Below, piece by piece: positions 39,826-48,039 of a stretch of 56,114 nucleotides of DNA. Source of the DNA: UBA11606 sp039188975 (GTDB taxonomy: Bacteria > Actinomycetota > Acidimicrobiia > Acidimicrobiales > Aldehydirespiratoraceae); NCBI GenBank assembly GCA_039188975.1, contig JBCCYT010000008.1, positions 1-56,114 of the forward strand, read 5' to 3'. The translations under genes were made by a program, and so were the position numbers. The notes below the pieces were generated by a model that saw only the letters and a list, made by a program, of their open reading frames with translations, searched no databases and was not told the origin of the DNA. Each line of letters starts with the position of its first letter. Within the stretch, counting starts at the first letter, position 1.

Positions 39826-41304
39826 TCATCGACCGCTGGTTGCTCCGGCTTTCGCCAGATGAGCCAGACGGCCCCCGTGCCCCGGGCCGTTCATCCCTTG
39901 CCTAAGGAGATGACGTTCCGGCGCCGGCAACGAGGTCGTTGCAGGCACAGGAACCGGCTCAGGTGCCCCCGCTCGCACGGACATGCGAGCGTGAGCCAAA
40001 CCGGCGTGACGAGCGTCGGCGGCATCGAGCAAAGCCCGTTCCGCCGGCGAACCCCCGCCGAGTTCGTTGAAGTCGAGGTCGACCATCACAAGGTCGATCG
40101 GACAGTGCGGAAGACTTATGAGGTAATCGGCGGAATCTCTTCGATCAATCACGATGAGAAAGCCGGCGCGAGCCAGCTGGGCGACGGTTTCGGCCGCTCG
40201 ATGACCCGGATCTACCGGGAAGTCGGGCGGCAACACGATGCCGACTCGGCCGGCCATCCCCGCATCGGACGCTCGGTGGATGAGGTCGCTGGCGGCGGCG
40301 GGATGGGAGAGCGCGATGACCGACGTCGCGACGAGCGGCCGCACACCCGATTCCTGCACCATGCCCAGCGCGTGGCTGAAGGTCGAGCGGAGTGCGGCGA
40401 GATGTTCGAAAATGCCGACGCGGCTTCCGAGGTCGGCCGGTGCGAAGAACACGCCAACGGAGCCATGGTGACCAGCCGCGGCGACCTCGATGGGCGGTGA
40501 CGGTTCCGATCGACGCCGATGAAGCCGCCGGATCGTTACCGTCCGACCGGTCGCTCGGGCATCTCGCCGGGTCATGGTGGCAAGGGCGGCGATCGCCGGA
40601 CCTTCGTTGGCCGGCCCGGTGGCACCACCGATCGCGATCGCCGGGTCGATCGACCGGTCGGCCCATGGAATCGGCTCTGCGATCGCGTCGAGCAACCGCT
40701 CGGCGAACCACTCGTTGCTCTGTTCGCCGAGCACATCGCGACGAACAACAACGATCGTCGACGGCCCGTCTCGGAAGAGGAGCGGGCCGAAGGAGTCGCC
40801 GATTGGGTACGCCCAGGTGTGGGTCTCGAGCCGGTGGAGCACCGTCCGAAGAACCGCTTCGCCGGCAGCGCGGTCGCCCTCGTCATGACATGCTGCCGCG
40901 CTCTGCACATCGAGAATCAGCACGCTGAGGCGTCCGGTGAGCGTGGTGATGACGCGGTCGTCGCGCAACACGATCGGGAGGGCAGACGCCGTCGGAAACC
41001 CGGTGCCGGCGTCGGTGTGGAGGTCGGTCGTCGGGACTGAGGCGCCCGGTGTCAGCCGAAGCGCGACAGCCATCGCGATCGCTCCGGTCACGCCGAGCAC
41101 GATGCCGACCAGCGCGGAGCTGAAGACCAATGCGATGCCGACCATGGCCGTCCCGATGAGTTGCAAGACGTGGCCCGCCGACACGCGTGGCGAGGCATCA
41201 GCGGCGACGGCGCGTTGCAACGCAGCGACGACCTCTGCGTGCTTGGGCCCGACGGTGTCCACGACTGCGCCTTTCCGGGACGCCTGCGGCCCCTGGTCGA
41301 GCAT
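39826..41304 (-). CDS. Membrane protein with degenerate GGDEF-EAL-like domains
   Basis: The 492-residue protein has two hydrophobic segments at about 45-62 and 64-83. A GGDEF-like fold may follow (DAGTGFPTASALP resembles the DxLTGLPNR start; the catalytic loop reads GDSFGPLLF). The C-terminal half has EAL-fold traits (RVGIVLPPDFP; VAQLARAGFLIVIDRRDSADYLISLPHCPIDLVMVDLDF, where the DDFGTG motif has become DRRDSA). Neither active site is conserved. It resembles the double-degenerate protein at 14092-15573 in topology. It lies immediately upstream of fliA (27 nt), so it may sense c-di-GMP or another nucleotide in flagellar control. Family assignment is moderate only. Confidence 0.55.
   Translation of the reverse strand: MLDQGPQASRKGAVVDTVGPKHAEVVAALQRAVAADASPRVSAGHVLQLIGTAMVGIALVFSSALVGIVLGVTGAIAMAVALRLTPGASVPTTDLHTDAGTGFPTASALPIVLRDDRVITTLTGRLSVLILDVQSAAACHDEGDRAAGEAVLRTVLHRLETHTWAYPIGDSFGPLLFRDGPSTIVVVRRDVLGEQSNEWFAERLLDAIAEPIPWADRSIDPAIAIGGATGPANEGPAIAALATMTRRDARATGRTVTIRRLHRRRSEPSPPIEVAAAGHHGSVGVFFAPADLGSRVGIFEHLAALRSTFSHALGMVQESGVRPLVATSVIALSHPAAASDLIHRASDAGMAGRVGIVLPPDFPVDPGHRAAETVAQLARAGFLIVIDRRDSADYLISLPHCPIDLVMVDLDFNELGGGSPAERALLDAADARHAGLAHARMSVRAGAPEPVPVPATTSLPAPERHLLRQGMNGPGHGGRLAHLAKAGATSGR
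39859..39876. promoter_or_regulatory. Partial copy of the recurrent operator, 60 nt upstream of fliA
   Basis: ATGAGCC-AGAC-GGCCCCC inside the 3' end of the preceding gene. The left half and centre match the fliC1 copy; the right half is weaker. It may act on fliA. Confidence 0.3.
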
Positions 41305-41428
41305 CAGTTACGGATGGCATCTCATGGGTATCAGCCGCGCCCGCGTCGAAGGGTCGTGGGAACCACGAAAGAGGTTCGGTCGGCTCAGCCCGAGACGGCC
41401 AGAGCCCAGATCAGCCAGGCCCGAGGGA

Positions 41429-41671
41429 CTAGTTCTTCGGCTTCGGGAGCGAGCCGGGCTTCGGAAGAGAGCCGACATCGATCGAGCCGAGGTCAGCCGC
41501 CTGGCGATTTGACTCGAGGATCTCCGCCGCGACTTCTTCGCGGTGCACCGTGACGCTTCGGGGTGCCTCCACACCGATACGAACTTGATCGCCGCGAATG
41601 TCGAGCACGCGAACGATGATGTCCGAGCCGATCACGATGGACTGATTGGCACGGCGGCTCAGAACGAGCAA
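41429..41671 (-). CDS. csrA: Translational regulator CsrA
   Basis: The 80-residue protein starts at TTG 41671 (MLVLSRRANQSIVIGSDIIVRVLDI), with GAGGAG 5 nt upstream; any other start would truncate or corrupt the invariant N-terminus. Motifs GDQVRIGVEAPRSVTVHREEV are canonical and include the RNA-binding Val/Arg residues. The C-terminus has a repeat of GSLPKP not seen in typical CsrA (61-75 residues). CsrA represses flagellin translation in FliW-containing bacteria; fliW precedes it by 14 nt. Confidence 0.95.
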   Translation of the reverse strand: MLVLSRRANQSIVIGSDIIVRVLDIRGDQVRIGVEAPRSVTVHREEVAAEILESNRQAADLGSIDVGSLPKPGSLPKPKN

Positions 41672-41685
41672 CGGAGCTCCTCGGG

Positions 41686-42141
41686 CTAGCCCGCGACCGG
41701 TTCGCGGGTGGAGTGGCGTGAGTCGGACAAGACGACCTGGCGGCCGACGCCGGTCCGACGGTTGATCACCAACGGACCGAGCAGGTTCGCGGTGACCGAA
41801 GCGACACCGCCGTCTTCGGTATAGCGGATCGTGACCAAAGCAAGCACGTCGGCATCGGCTGCGTCGTCGAGCTCGAGCGAATTGACGTCGCTGTCGGGGA
41901 GCTCGATGTCGTACTCGGGAAAGAACCGGAACGCCGAAATCACCAAGAACGCAAGGTCGGTATCGGTGGTCGACTGCAACCACAGCCAGCCTTCGGCGTC
42001 GTCGACCGGCAACCGGACGAAGTCGGTCGCATCGGGGAAGCCGAGGAGCCCACCGTCGATCGAAACGAGCTGATCTTGGGTCGCATCGAGGGTTCCGAAC
42101 CGTGAACTCGCGACCTGCATGACCGCCAGGTTATCCCTCAT
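41686..42141 (-). CDS. fliW: Flagellar assembly factor FliW
   Basis: The product (about 151 residues from ATG 42141, 144 from ATG 42120) has the FliW fold motifs: MQVASSRFGTLDATQDQLVSIDGGLLGFPDATDFVRLP and LAFLVISAFRFFPEYDIELPDSD, then LVTIRYTEDGGVASVTANLLGPLVINRRTGVGRQVVL. FliW binds CsrA allosterically and flagellin in the cytosol, forming a feedback loop on hag/fliC translation. ATG 42141 follows GGAG by 6 nt and overlaps the upstream gene by 11 nt; ATG 42120 would give the family-standard N-terminus. Confidence 0.94.
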   Translation of the reverse strand: MRDNLAVMQVASSRFGTLDATQDQLVSIDGGLLGFPDATDFVRLPVDDAEGWLWLQSTTDTDLAFLVISAFRFFPEYDIELPDSDVNSLELDDAADADVLALVTIRYTEDGGVASVTANLLGPLVINRRTGVGRQVVLSDSRHSTREPVAG

Positions 42142-42610
42142 CATCTGCTCCGTTGTCGGACGCTTCGGGCGCGTCGCCGTCGTCGTCGCCCTCGTCGACG
42201 GGTCGACCACCACCGGCGGCGACGGCGGCCGCTGCTTCCTGGTCGGCCAAGGCCTGCTCCTCGGCCTCTTCGGCCGCCTTCTTCTTGGCCTCGACAACGG
42301 CCTCCTGCACGGACTTGACCGCCGCCTGGCCCTGGTAGCTGTCGAAGAGCGAACCCACCATCGCACTGATCCCGCTGGTGATGAACAAGGCAATGCCGAT
42401 ACGGCTCGCCGCCGTCGACGTCGTGATCGCGCCATTGAACGCTGCGGAGAAGATCGGGATCGACAGCGCGCCGGTGATCAGGAACGCCCATCCCTGTCGT
42501 GAACGTTTGCGCTTCTTCTGGGCCCGCTTTTGCACCCCTTCGACGACCGCCTCGATCGTCGACAGCTCCTTCGTGCTGAGATCGGACACCCCTCGTGCCG
42601 ACCCGCTCAT
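42131..42610 (-). CDS. Hypothetical two-helix membrane protein in the flagellar operon
   Basis: The 159-residue protein starts at ATG 42610 with GTGGAG upstream. A basic cytoplasmic segment (KRAQKKRKRSRQ, about 28-39) is followed by two membrane helices (about 41-60 and 70-88), then a charged helix (SVQEAVVEAKKKAAEEAEEQALADQEA) and an acidic tail (DEGDDDGDAPEASDNGADDEG). No family is recognised. It lies between the FlhF-like gene and fliW in the export-gate operon, so a role in flagellar placement or motor assembly is possible but unproven. Confidence 0.7.
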   Translation of the reverse strand: MSGSARGVSDLSTKELSTIEAVVEGVQKRAQKKRKRSRQGWAFLITGALSIPIFSAAFNGAITTSTAASRIGIALFITSGISAMVGSLFDSYQGQAAVKSVQEAVVEAKKKAAEEAEEQALADQEAAAAVAAGGGRPVDEGDDDGDAPEASDNGADDEG

Positions 42611-42620
42611 CTCCACCACA

Positions 42621-43817
42621 TCAGGCACGGCGTTTCCGATCCAACCAGATTGCGGCCAACAGTTCAGCCGACGCCGGACGACCCTCGACCGAGCCGATCG
42701 GGATGTCGAGGTCGAGCATGGCCAGCGGATCGATCGTGTCCCCCGCCTGAGCAAGATCGATGGCATCGATGCCGCCCATCCGAAGCGCAATGCGACCAAC
42801 CTGCTCGGGGAGACGCCACGCTTCTGCGATCAACCGGGTCTGCGCCGGGCTCAACGCCTCGAGTGACTCGCCGACCCAGTCGAGGTTCGGACGGTCGATG
42901 GAGTCATCGATGATGACCGGCACTGCCCCTTCACGACGACGCCACCGCGGGGCTCGGGACGCAAGATCCGTGAGATCGTCGATGGCGAGCCAGGTCGGGA
43001 TGTCGTCGTGCACATACGGGGTCACCACGGCGACCTCGTTGCCCCACAGACCGAGTCGTTGGCCGAGTTCCTGCACCAACGGCAACGACATGGAGGCATC
43101 ACCCACGAAGGCGACAACGCCTTGGGTCGGCATGGCTGGGATCTCGGTTGCGGTCTCGATGCGTTCGAGGACGGCCCACAGCAGATCGGTGCGCGCCTGA
43201 CGAGGCTCATCGAAGATCGACGCCCCCCGGGGCGCGTCCTCCAGCGCAACGGCGGCCGATGTCACCGGAACCACCGGGGTGGGACTCGGCGTGTCGTCAT
43301 GCGCCGGGGCAACCGCTCGAGCAAACGTTGGTTGCTCGACGACGGGAGCATCGATCACCGCAGTGGTCATCGCCGAGATGTCAGCGCCACCGCTCGGGTT
43401 GCTGACGACCGGGGTCACCGGGCGAGCTTGGCGGGCCGACGGGGCGGTGCCTGCGCCCGCGGCGCCGTCATCTGCGGAGGCGGTACCGAAGAAGCGCGAC
43501 ATGGCACTGTCGAAACCATCGACCTCGTTCTGCTCGGCCAGTGCGTTTGTCACCATGGACTGGAAGGTGTCGATGTCTGCGTCGGCGGTCTCTCGTTCGA
43601 GCATCGTGAGCGCCGGACTGGCCGTCGACATCGAACTGGTGGGCGATGTGGGGCCGTGGGCCCACACCTCGAACCACTCCTTGGCGAAGAAGCCGAACAT
43701 CCCGCCTTTGCGGACACGGTTCGCCTGGACGATCTCCACGTCGGGACCGAACACGAGCTGTGCCTCGGACAGCACGTCTTCGAGATCGCTACCTTCGAAC
43801 AGCAGGGAATTCGTCAT
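42621..43817 (-). CDS. FlhF-like protein without P-loop
   Basis: The 398-residue protein lies right after flhA, where flhF belongs. Its N-terminus (EGSDLEDVLSEAQLVFGPDVEIVQANRVRKGGMFGFFAKEWFEV) matches the FlhF pattern, especially the GG-x-FGFF-AKE-x-FEV end of the B-domain. The C-terminal NG-like domain is degenerate: GVVAFVGDASMSLPLVQELG replaces the GPTGVGKTTT P-loop (near residues 237-244), yet strand-helix periodicity and RPNLDWVGESL remain. GTP binding is therefore doubtful. Classical FlhF is a GTPase that sets flagellar pole position with FlhG; no flhG is in the window. Confidence 0.65.
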   Translation of the reverse strand: MTNSLLFEGSDLEDVLSEAQLVFGPDVEIVQANRVRKGGMFGFFAKEWFEVWAHGPTSPTSSMSTASPALTMLERETADADIDTFQSMVTNALAEQNEVDGFDSAMSRFFGTASADDGAAGAGTAPSARQARPVTPVVSNPSGGADISAMTTAVIDAPVVEQPTFARAVAPAHDDTPSPTPVVPVTSAAVALEDAPRGASIFDEPRQARTDLLWAVLERIETATEIPAMPTQGVVAFVGDASMSLPLVQELGQRLGLWGNEVAVVTPYVHDDIPTWLAIDDLTDLASRAPRWRRREGAVPVIIDDSIDRPNLDWVGESLEALSPAQTRLIAEAWRLPEQVGRIALRMGGIDAIDLAQAGDTIDPLAMLDLDIPIGSVEGRPASAELLAAIWLDRKRRA

Positions 43818-43830
43818 CGGTTGCCTCCGA

Positions 43831-45876
43831 TCATGGGGCCACGTTGGTCGAGGGGGTGGGCACGGTGCCGACCGTCACGAGTTCGACCTGGGGGCCGATC
43901 TCGCGAAAGCTGAGCACCGATGGGACATTGGGAACGCCACTGAGCAAGCGGACGAGCGGTCGGCGCAACGTGGGTGACACGACCAGCACGGGTTCGTGAG
44001 CAGCACCTTCGGCCTTCAGGGTGAGATCGGTGACCTCTTCGACGATCGTCTGCATGCCGGTGGCATCGATGCTGGAGGCACCGACGTCGGCGCCGAGTGC
44101 AGCCGTGAGTTCTCGTTCGAGCAACGGGTCGAGGGTGATGACGGCAAGTTCGCCACCGCGTGCATGGCGGTCGGTGATCGCTGGACCGAGCACTTCTCGT
44201 ACCGCTTCGACGAGGTCTTCGCCGTTTTGGACCAAGCGGGCCCGCTCGCCGATCACTTCGAGAATGCGGACCATGTCGCGGATCGGAACCTGCTCGCGGA
44301 GCAGTTCTTGCAAAACCCACTGAACCTGCGGAAGGGCCACATCGCTGGAGCCGAGATCCTCGACGACGGCCGGGTCCGATTCTCGGACGAGGTCGAGCAG
44401 GCCGGACACGTCTTGGCGGCCGATGAGTTCGGCGGCGTTCGTGCGAGCGATCTCGGCGAGATGGGTTGTCATGACCGACGCACGGTCGACGACGGTGGCA
44501 CCCAGCGCTTCGGCCTGGGTCGACTGAATCTCGGGGACCCACTTGGCCGGCAACCCGAAGACCGGCTCGTTGATGACCTCGCCCACGTACGGGGTCAGAT
44601 CGTCTGCGATCACCAGCACCTTGCCGGGCGGGGCCGATCCAATCGCAAGCTCGACACCGTGGAGCAAGATTGCGTAGGTGCCAGGGGCGAGATCGGTGTT
44701 GTCTCTGGTTCGGATGGCGGGCAGGACCAGCCCGATCTCCAGGGCGATCTTTCGACGCAACGCTCGAACACGGTCGAGGAGGTCGCCACCGCGGGACGGG
44801 TCGACGAGATCGACCATGTCCGCCGCAACCTCGAGCCCGATGGCCTCGACCCGCATGGATCGACGGAGGTGGGCGGGGTCATCGGGGTCGATCGCCGGTT
44901 CGAGATCAGCCGGGTCGACGTCGTCGGGTTCCTCGTTCTGGGCCTGTTCGAGACGGAAGCCGAGCAGCATGGCCGAACCGCCGACCAGCATGAACGGCAC
45001 GATGGGCAGACCGGGGACCAAGCCGAGTCCGACGAGCATGCCGCCACCGACCTGGAAGGGCCTCGCCTGACGGGCGAACTCTGACGCAACGTCGGTACCG
45101 AGGTCAGACGACCCGGTGGCACGCGTGACGATGATGCCTGACGAGATGGAGATGAGCAGGGCGGGAATCTGCGAGACGAGGCCATCGCCGACCGTCAGCA
45201 GGCTGTAGGTGGAACCTGCTTCGGTGATCGACAAGCCGTTCTGGAGGATCCCGATGATCAGCCCGCCGACCAGGTTGATGATCGTGACGACGACACCGGC
45301 GATGGCGTCGCCTTTCACGAACTTCGATGCGCCGTCCATCGCACCGTAGAAGTCGGCCTCGGCGGAGATCTCGCTACGGCGCCGAGTGGCTTCGCGGTCG
45401 TCGATGATGCCGGCATTGAGATCGGCGTCGATCGCCATCTGCTTGCCGGGCATGGCATCAAGGGTGAAACGGGCACCGACTTCGGCCACGCGGGTCGCAC
45501 CGTTGGTGATCACGACGAATTGGATCACCACGAGGATCAAGAACACGACGAGACCGACGACGACATTGCCGCCCATCACGAAGCTGCCGAACGCGGTGAT
45601 GACCTCGCCAGCCTCACCGTTGCCGAGAATCTGGCGAGTCGTCGAGACGTTGAGACCGAGCCGGAACAGGGTGGCGATCAGCAGGATCGACGGAAACGAT
45701 GCCAAGTCGAGCGCTCGGCTGACGTTCAAGGAGGCCAAGAGAACCATCACCGCGGCGGCGATGTTCAGCGTGAGCAGCAAGTCGAGGATGACACTCGGGA
45801 TCGGGATCACCATCATGACCACGATGCCGACCATGGCGGCCGGCAGTGCCATGGGTGCGAGTGTGTTACGGGGCAA
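43831..45876 (-). CDS. flhA: Flagellar export gate protein FlhA
   Basis: The 681-residue FHIPEP-family protein has an N-terminal membrane region with about eight helices and the conserved segments FPSILLIATLFRLGLNVSTTR, FVVITNGATRVAEVGARFTLDAMPGKQMAIDADLNAG and YGAMDGASKFVKGDAIAG, then a cytoplasmic domain (about 330-681) that docks chaperones. The start is TTG 45876, with GAGG 7 nt upstream; ATG at 45852 is an alternative. FlhA forms the nonameric ring of the type III export gate. It has its own FliA-like promoter and three operator-like repeats in the 223-nt gap after flhB. Confidence 0.97.
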   Translation of the reverse strand: MPRNTLAPMALPAAMVGIVVMMVIPIPSVILDLLLTLNIAAAVMVLLASLNVSRALDLASFPSILLIATLFRLGLNVSTTRQILGNGEAGEVITAFGSFVMGGNVVVGLVVFLILVVIQFVVITNGATRVAEVGARFTLDAMPGKQMAIDADLNAGIIDDREATRRRSEISAEADFYGAMDGASKFVKGDAIAGVVVTIINLVGGLIIGILQNGLSITEAGSTYSLLTVGDGLVSQIPALLISISSGIIVTRATGSSDLGTDVASEFARQARPFQVGGGMLVGLGLVPGLPIVPFMLVGGSAMLLGFRLEQAQNEEPDDVDPADLEPAIDPDDPAHLRRSMRVEAIGLEVAADMVDLVDPSRGGDLLDRVRALRRKIALEIGLVLPAIRTRDNTDLAPGTYAILLHGVELAIGSAPPGKVLVIADDLTPYVGEVINEPVFGLPAKWVPEIQSTQAEALGATVVDRASVMTTHLAEIARTNAAELIGRQDVSGLLDLVRESDPAVVEDLGSSDVALPQVQWVLQELLREQVPIRDMVRILEVIGERARLVQNGEDLVEAVREVLGPAITDRHARGGELAVITLDPLLERELTAALGADVGASSIDATGMQTIVEEVTDLTLKAEGAAHEPVLVVSPTLRRPLVRLLSGVPNVPSVLSFREIGPQVELVTVGTVPTPSTNVAP

Positions 45877-45954
45877 CGGAAATCCTCAGAAGGGAGCTGG
45901 TCCACACCATCCTTGGCTGGAGAAACCGAGCGCGATCCGTCGCGTCGTCGGTCA

Positions 45955-45981
45955 GTTTCGGACGAAGGTCATCGCGCTTGA
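45955..45981 (-). promoter_or_regulatory. FliA-like promoter of flhA
   Basis: On the minus strand TCAAG-N15-CCGAAAC followed by TGACC. The -35 is close to the enterobacterial FliA TAAA. The operator copy 45979-45996 overlaps its -35. A leader of about 70 nt follows. Confidence 0.6.
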
Positions 45982-45996
45982 GGGCCAAACGACTCA
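45979..45996. promoter_or_regulatory. Recurrent inverted repeat overlapping the flhA -35
   Basis: TGAGGGCC-AAAC-GACTCA: shares the GGCCAAACG core with the fliC1 and response-regulator copies, with TGAG/CTCA ends. Confidence 0.45.
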
Positions 45997-46028
45997 GCGT
46001 GACGAACGTCCCCTCGCACGGTGGACCT

Positions 46029-46046
46029 CTGGGCCGAGTGGCCCAT
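46029..46046. promoter_or_regulatory. Recurrent 18-bp inverted repeat, flhB-flhA gap (copy A)
   Basis: CTGGGCC-GAGT-GGCCCAT; six perfect base pairs on each side of the 4-nt centre. Confidence 0.6.
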
Positions 46047-46062
46047 CAACGTCCACGCCTCG

Positions 46063-46080
46063 ATGGGTCAACCGGCCCAT
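46063..46080. promoter_or_regulatory. Recurrent 18-bp inverted repeat, flhB-flhA gap (copy B)
   Basis: ATGGGTC-AACC-GGCCCAT. Its centre lies 34 bp (about three helical turns) from copy A, on the same face of the DNA. Confidence 0.6.
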
Positions 46081-46099
46081 GCGCCATGGTTCGAACGAC

Positions 46100-47266
46100 C
46101 TAGCTGACCGCAGCGGCTTCCGACGCGATCGCCCGCTCGGCGGCTTCGCGAATGCGATCGGGAATCGCCAGCGCGTCGGTGTCGTGCGGCAAGACGTGAA
46201 TCCCACCGAGGGTTCGCCGCACGCCCAAGCGCTGGACGAACGCAAGGAGCACGGCGACACCCTGGAACATCTCGTTGGGGACGGTCGAGCCGACATCACA
46301 GACTCGATAGAGCGCTCGGGCGAGCGGCTTGCACTCGACGACAGGGATCATCTTCTCGAGCCCGTCCTGGCGGAGTTTGAGTGCGGCGCTTCCGACGCCT
46401 TTGGCGACCACCGTCGGCACCCCGATCACCGGGTCATAGGCGAGCGCAACGGAAAAGTGGGTCGGGTTGACCACGATCACGCTGGCGTTGTTGACGTTGG
46501 CAAGCATGCGGTTGCGGGAGAGCTCACGGGCCGCCTGGCGCATGCGGCCTTTCATCAGCGGGTCGCCATCGGTCTGCTTCTGTTCGTCCTTGATCTCTTG
46601 CTTCGACATCATGAGATCCTTGATGTGGTTGCGCTTCTGCATGCCGTAGTCGGCCGCTGAAACGATCAAGGCGAGCAGCGCGACCATTCGAACCAGCTCG
46701 AGCAGCCGGCCCCCGATGTACCCGAGGCCGGCACCGAGCGACATGCCACCTGCGGCGAGGTCCTGGCCGGTGTCGTACATGATGGGAATCGCGACAATCG
46801 TCACGACGACCAACCGAAGCAGCGCTTTCACGGCTTCCCACTGGCCTTTGGCCGAGAAGATCCGCTTGATGCCGGTGTAGGGATTGAGCCTCTTGAACTG
46901 GGGCCGAACCGCCTTCACGCTGATCAGCGGTCCAACCTGCCCGATCGTCGCCAGGAATGCGATGACGGCGGCACCGATCAAGAGGGGCGCGGTGAGGGTT
47001 GCGACGGCAAAGAACCCCTCGCGGATCGCTTCGGCAGCCGCGGCCGGGCTCGGTTCGGCACCGGCGTCGCGAATCTCAGCCATGCGTTCGAACAAGATGT
47101 CACCGGCGACGTTGAGAAAAGTCGGCATGACGAAGGTGGCGACGAGCACCAGCAGCCAGGGCGCGACTTCCGCCGACTTGACGACCTGACCGTCCTCTCT
47201 TGCCTTCTTCTTTCGCCGCTCTGTCGGCTTCTCTGTCTTTTGCGCCTTGTCGCTTTGTCCGGCCAT
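46100..47266 (-). CDS. flhB: Flagellar export gate protein FlhB
   Basis: The 388-residue protein has the N-terminal KTEKPTERRKKKAREDGQVVKS motif, four membrane helices, and the C-terminal cytoplasmic domain with the autocleavage motif NPTH (in VIVVNPTHFSVALAYDP). The linker helix KQEIKDEQKQTDGDPLMKGRMRQ precedes it. Cleavage at N-P permits the hook-to-filament substrate switch triggered by FliK. It starts 1 nt after the fliR stop. The C-terminal tail after LARALYRVCDVGSTVPNEMFQGVA is about 50 residues longer than in minimal FlhB. Confidence 0.97.
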   Translation of the reverse strand: MAGQSDKAQKTEKPTERRKKKAREDGQVVKSAEVAPWLLVLVATFVMPTFLNVAGDILFERMAEIRDAGAEPSPAAAAEAIREGFFAVATLTAPLLIGAAVIAFLATIGQVGPLISVKAVRPQFKRLNPYTGIKRIFSAKGQWEAVKALLRLVVVTIVAIPIMYDTGQDLAAGGMSLGAGLGYIGGRLLELVRMVALLALIVSAADYGMQKRNHIKDLMMSKQEIKDEQKQTDGDPLMKGRMRQAARELSRNRMLANVNNASVIVVNPTHFSVALAYDPVIGVPTVVAKGVGSAALKLRQDGLEKMIPVVECKPLARALYRVCDVGSTVPNEMFQGVAVLLAFVQRLGVRRTLGGIHVLPHDTDALAIPDRIREAAERAIASEAAAVS

Positions 47267-47267
47267 G

Positions 47268-48026
47268 TCACCACAGCCCGTATGCGGCTCGAGTCGCCTG
47301 GTCGGCGAGGTTTTCCACCGCCCACGGCAACACCGTCAACGCGGTCGTCAACAACAACAACAACACGAAGGCCTTTGCGGTGAGCCCGATCATCAAGATG
47401 TTGGCCTGAGGCGCGGCCCGAGCGAGGAGCGACAGTCCGAGTTCGGTCACGACGAGAACTCCTGCGACCGGCAACGCGATCTCGAGCGAGGCAACGAGGA
47501 AGACGCCGAGACCCTCGACAAGGCGGAATCCGAGCTGATCGAGGGACGGACCAGAGAGCGGCGCTGCCTCGAACGACCGCAGGTAGCCGCCGAGGATCAC
47601 CAGGTGGCCGCCGCTGGCGAAGAGCAGCACGCTCGCCATCAGACCATAGAAGCGGGCGACGGGCGCGTTCTGGTTGCCGGTCAACGGGTCGTAGACGGCG
47701 CCGATCGAGAAGCCACTGGTGAAGTCGATCACCGCACCCGCCGACTCGAAGGCCGCGAAGTACAGCCGCACGATGAACCCGAGAGAGAGACCGATGAAGA
47801 CCTGGTAGGCGGTAGCGACGAAGAGATCACCGAACCCGAGTCCGACCTCTCCTGCGGGCACATGCGCCGACATCAAGAAGCCGAGTGCGACCGCAACGCC
47901 GACTCTGATCCGCGGTTGCAGCACGGCCGCGTTGAAGGGAGGCGACGTGGCGAGCCACGCAACCGTGCGCACCATGGCGAGCACGAAGGCGACGAGCGCC
48001 TCGGGGGTGACGGCGAGTTCGAGCAC
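47268..48026 (-). CDS. fliR: Flagellar export gate protein FliR
   Basis: The 252-residue polytopic protein fits FliR: FVLAMVRTVAWLATSPPFNAAVLQPRIRVGVAVALGFLM at the N-terminus, FIGLSLGFIVRLYFAAFESAGAVIDFTSGFSIGAVYDP in the middle, and LLARAAPQANILMIGLTAKAF near the end. FliP5-FliQ4-FliR1 forms the export pore. The start at GTG 48026 lacks a clear Shine-Dalgarno and relies on proximity to fliQ (13 nt). Confidence 0.95.
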   Translation of the reverse strand: MLELAVTPEALVAFVLAMVRTVAWLATSPPFNAAVLQPRIRVGVAVALGFLMSAHVPAGEVGLGFGDLFVATAYQVFIGLSLGFIVRLYFAAFESAGAVIDFTSGFSIGAVYDPLTGNQNAPVARFYGLMASVLLFASGGHLVILGGYLRSFEAAPLSGPSLDQLGFRLVEGLGVFLVASLEIALPVAGVLVVTELGLSLLARAAPQANILMIGLTAKAFVLLLLLTTALTVLPWAVENLADQATRAAYGLW

Positions 48027-48039
48027 CCGAGACCAACGG

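Noticed and set aside
39859..39895. Strong inverted GC repeat at the end of the 39826-41304 gene as a fliA terminator or attenuator.
   Set aside because: It lies inside coding sequence with no U-run; kept only as a weak operator copy.
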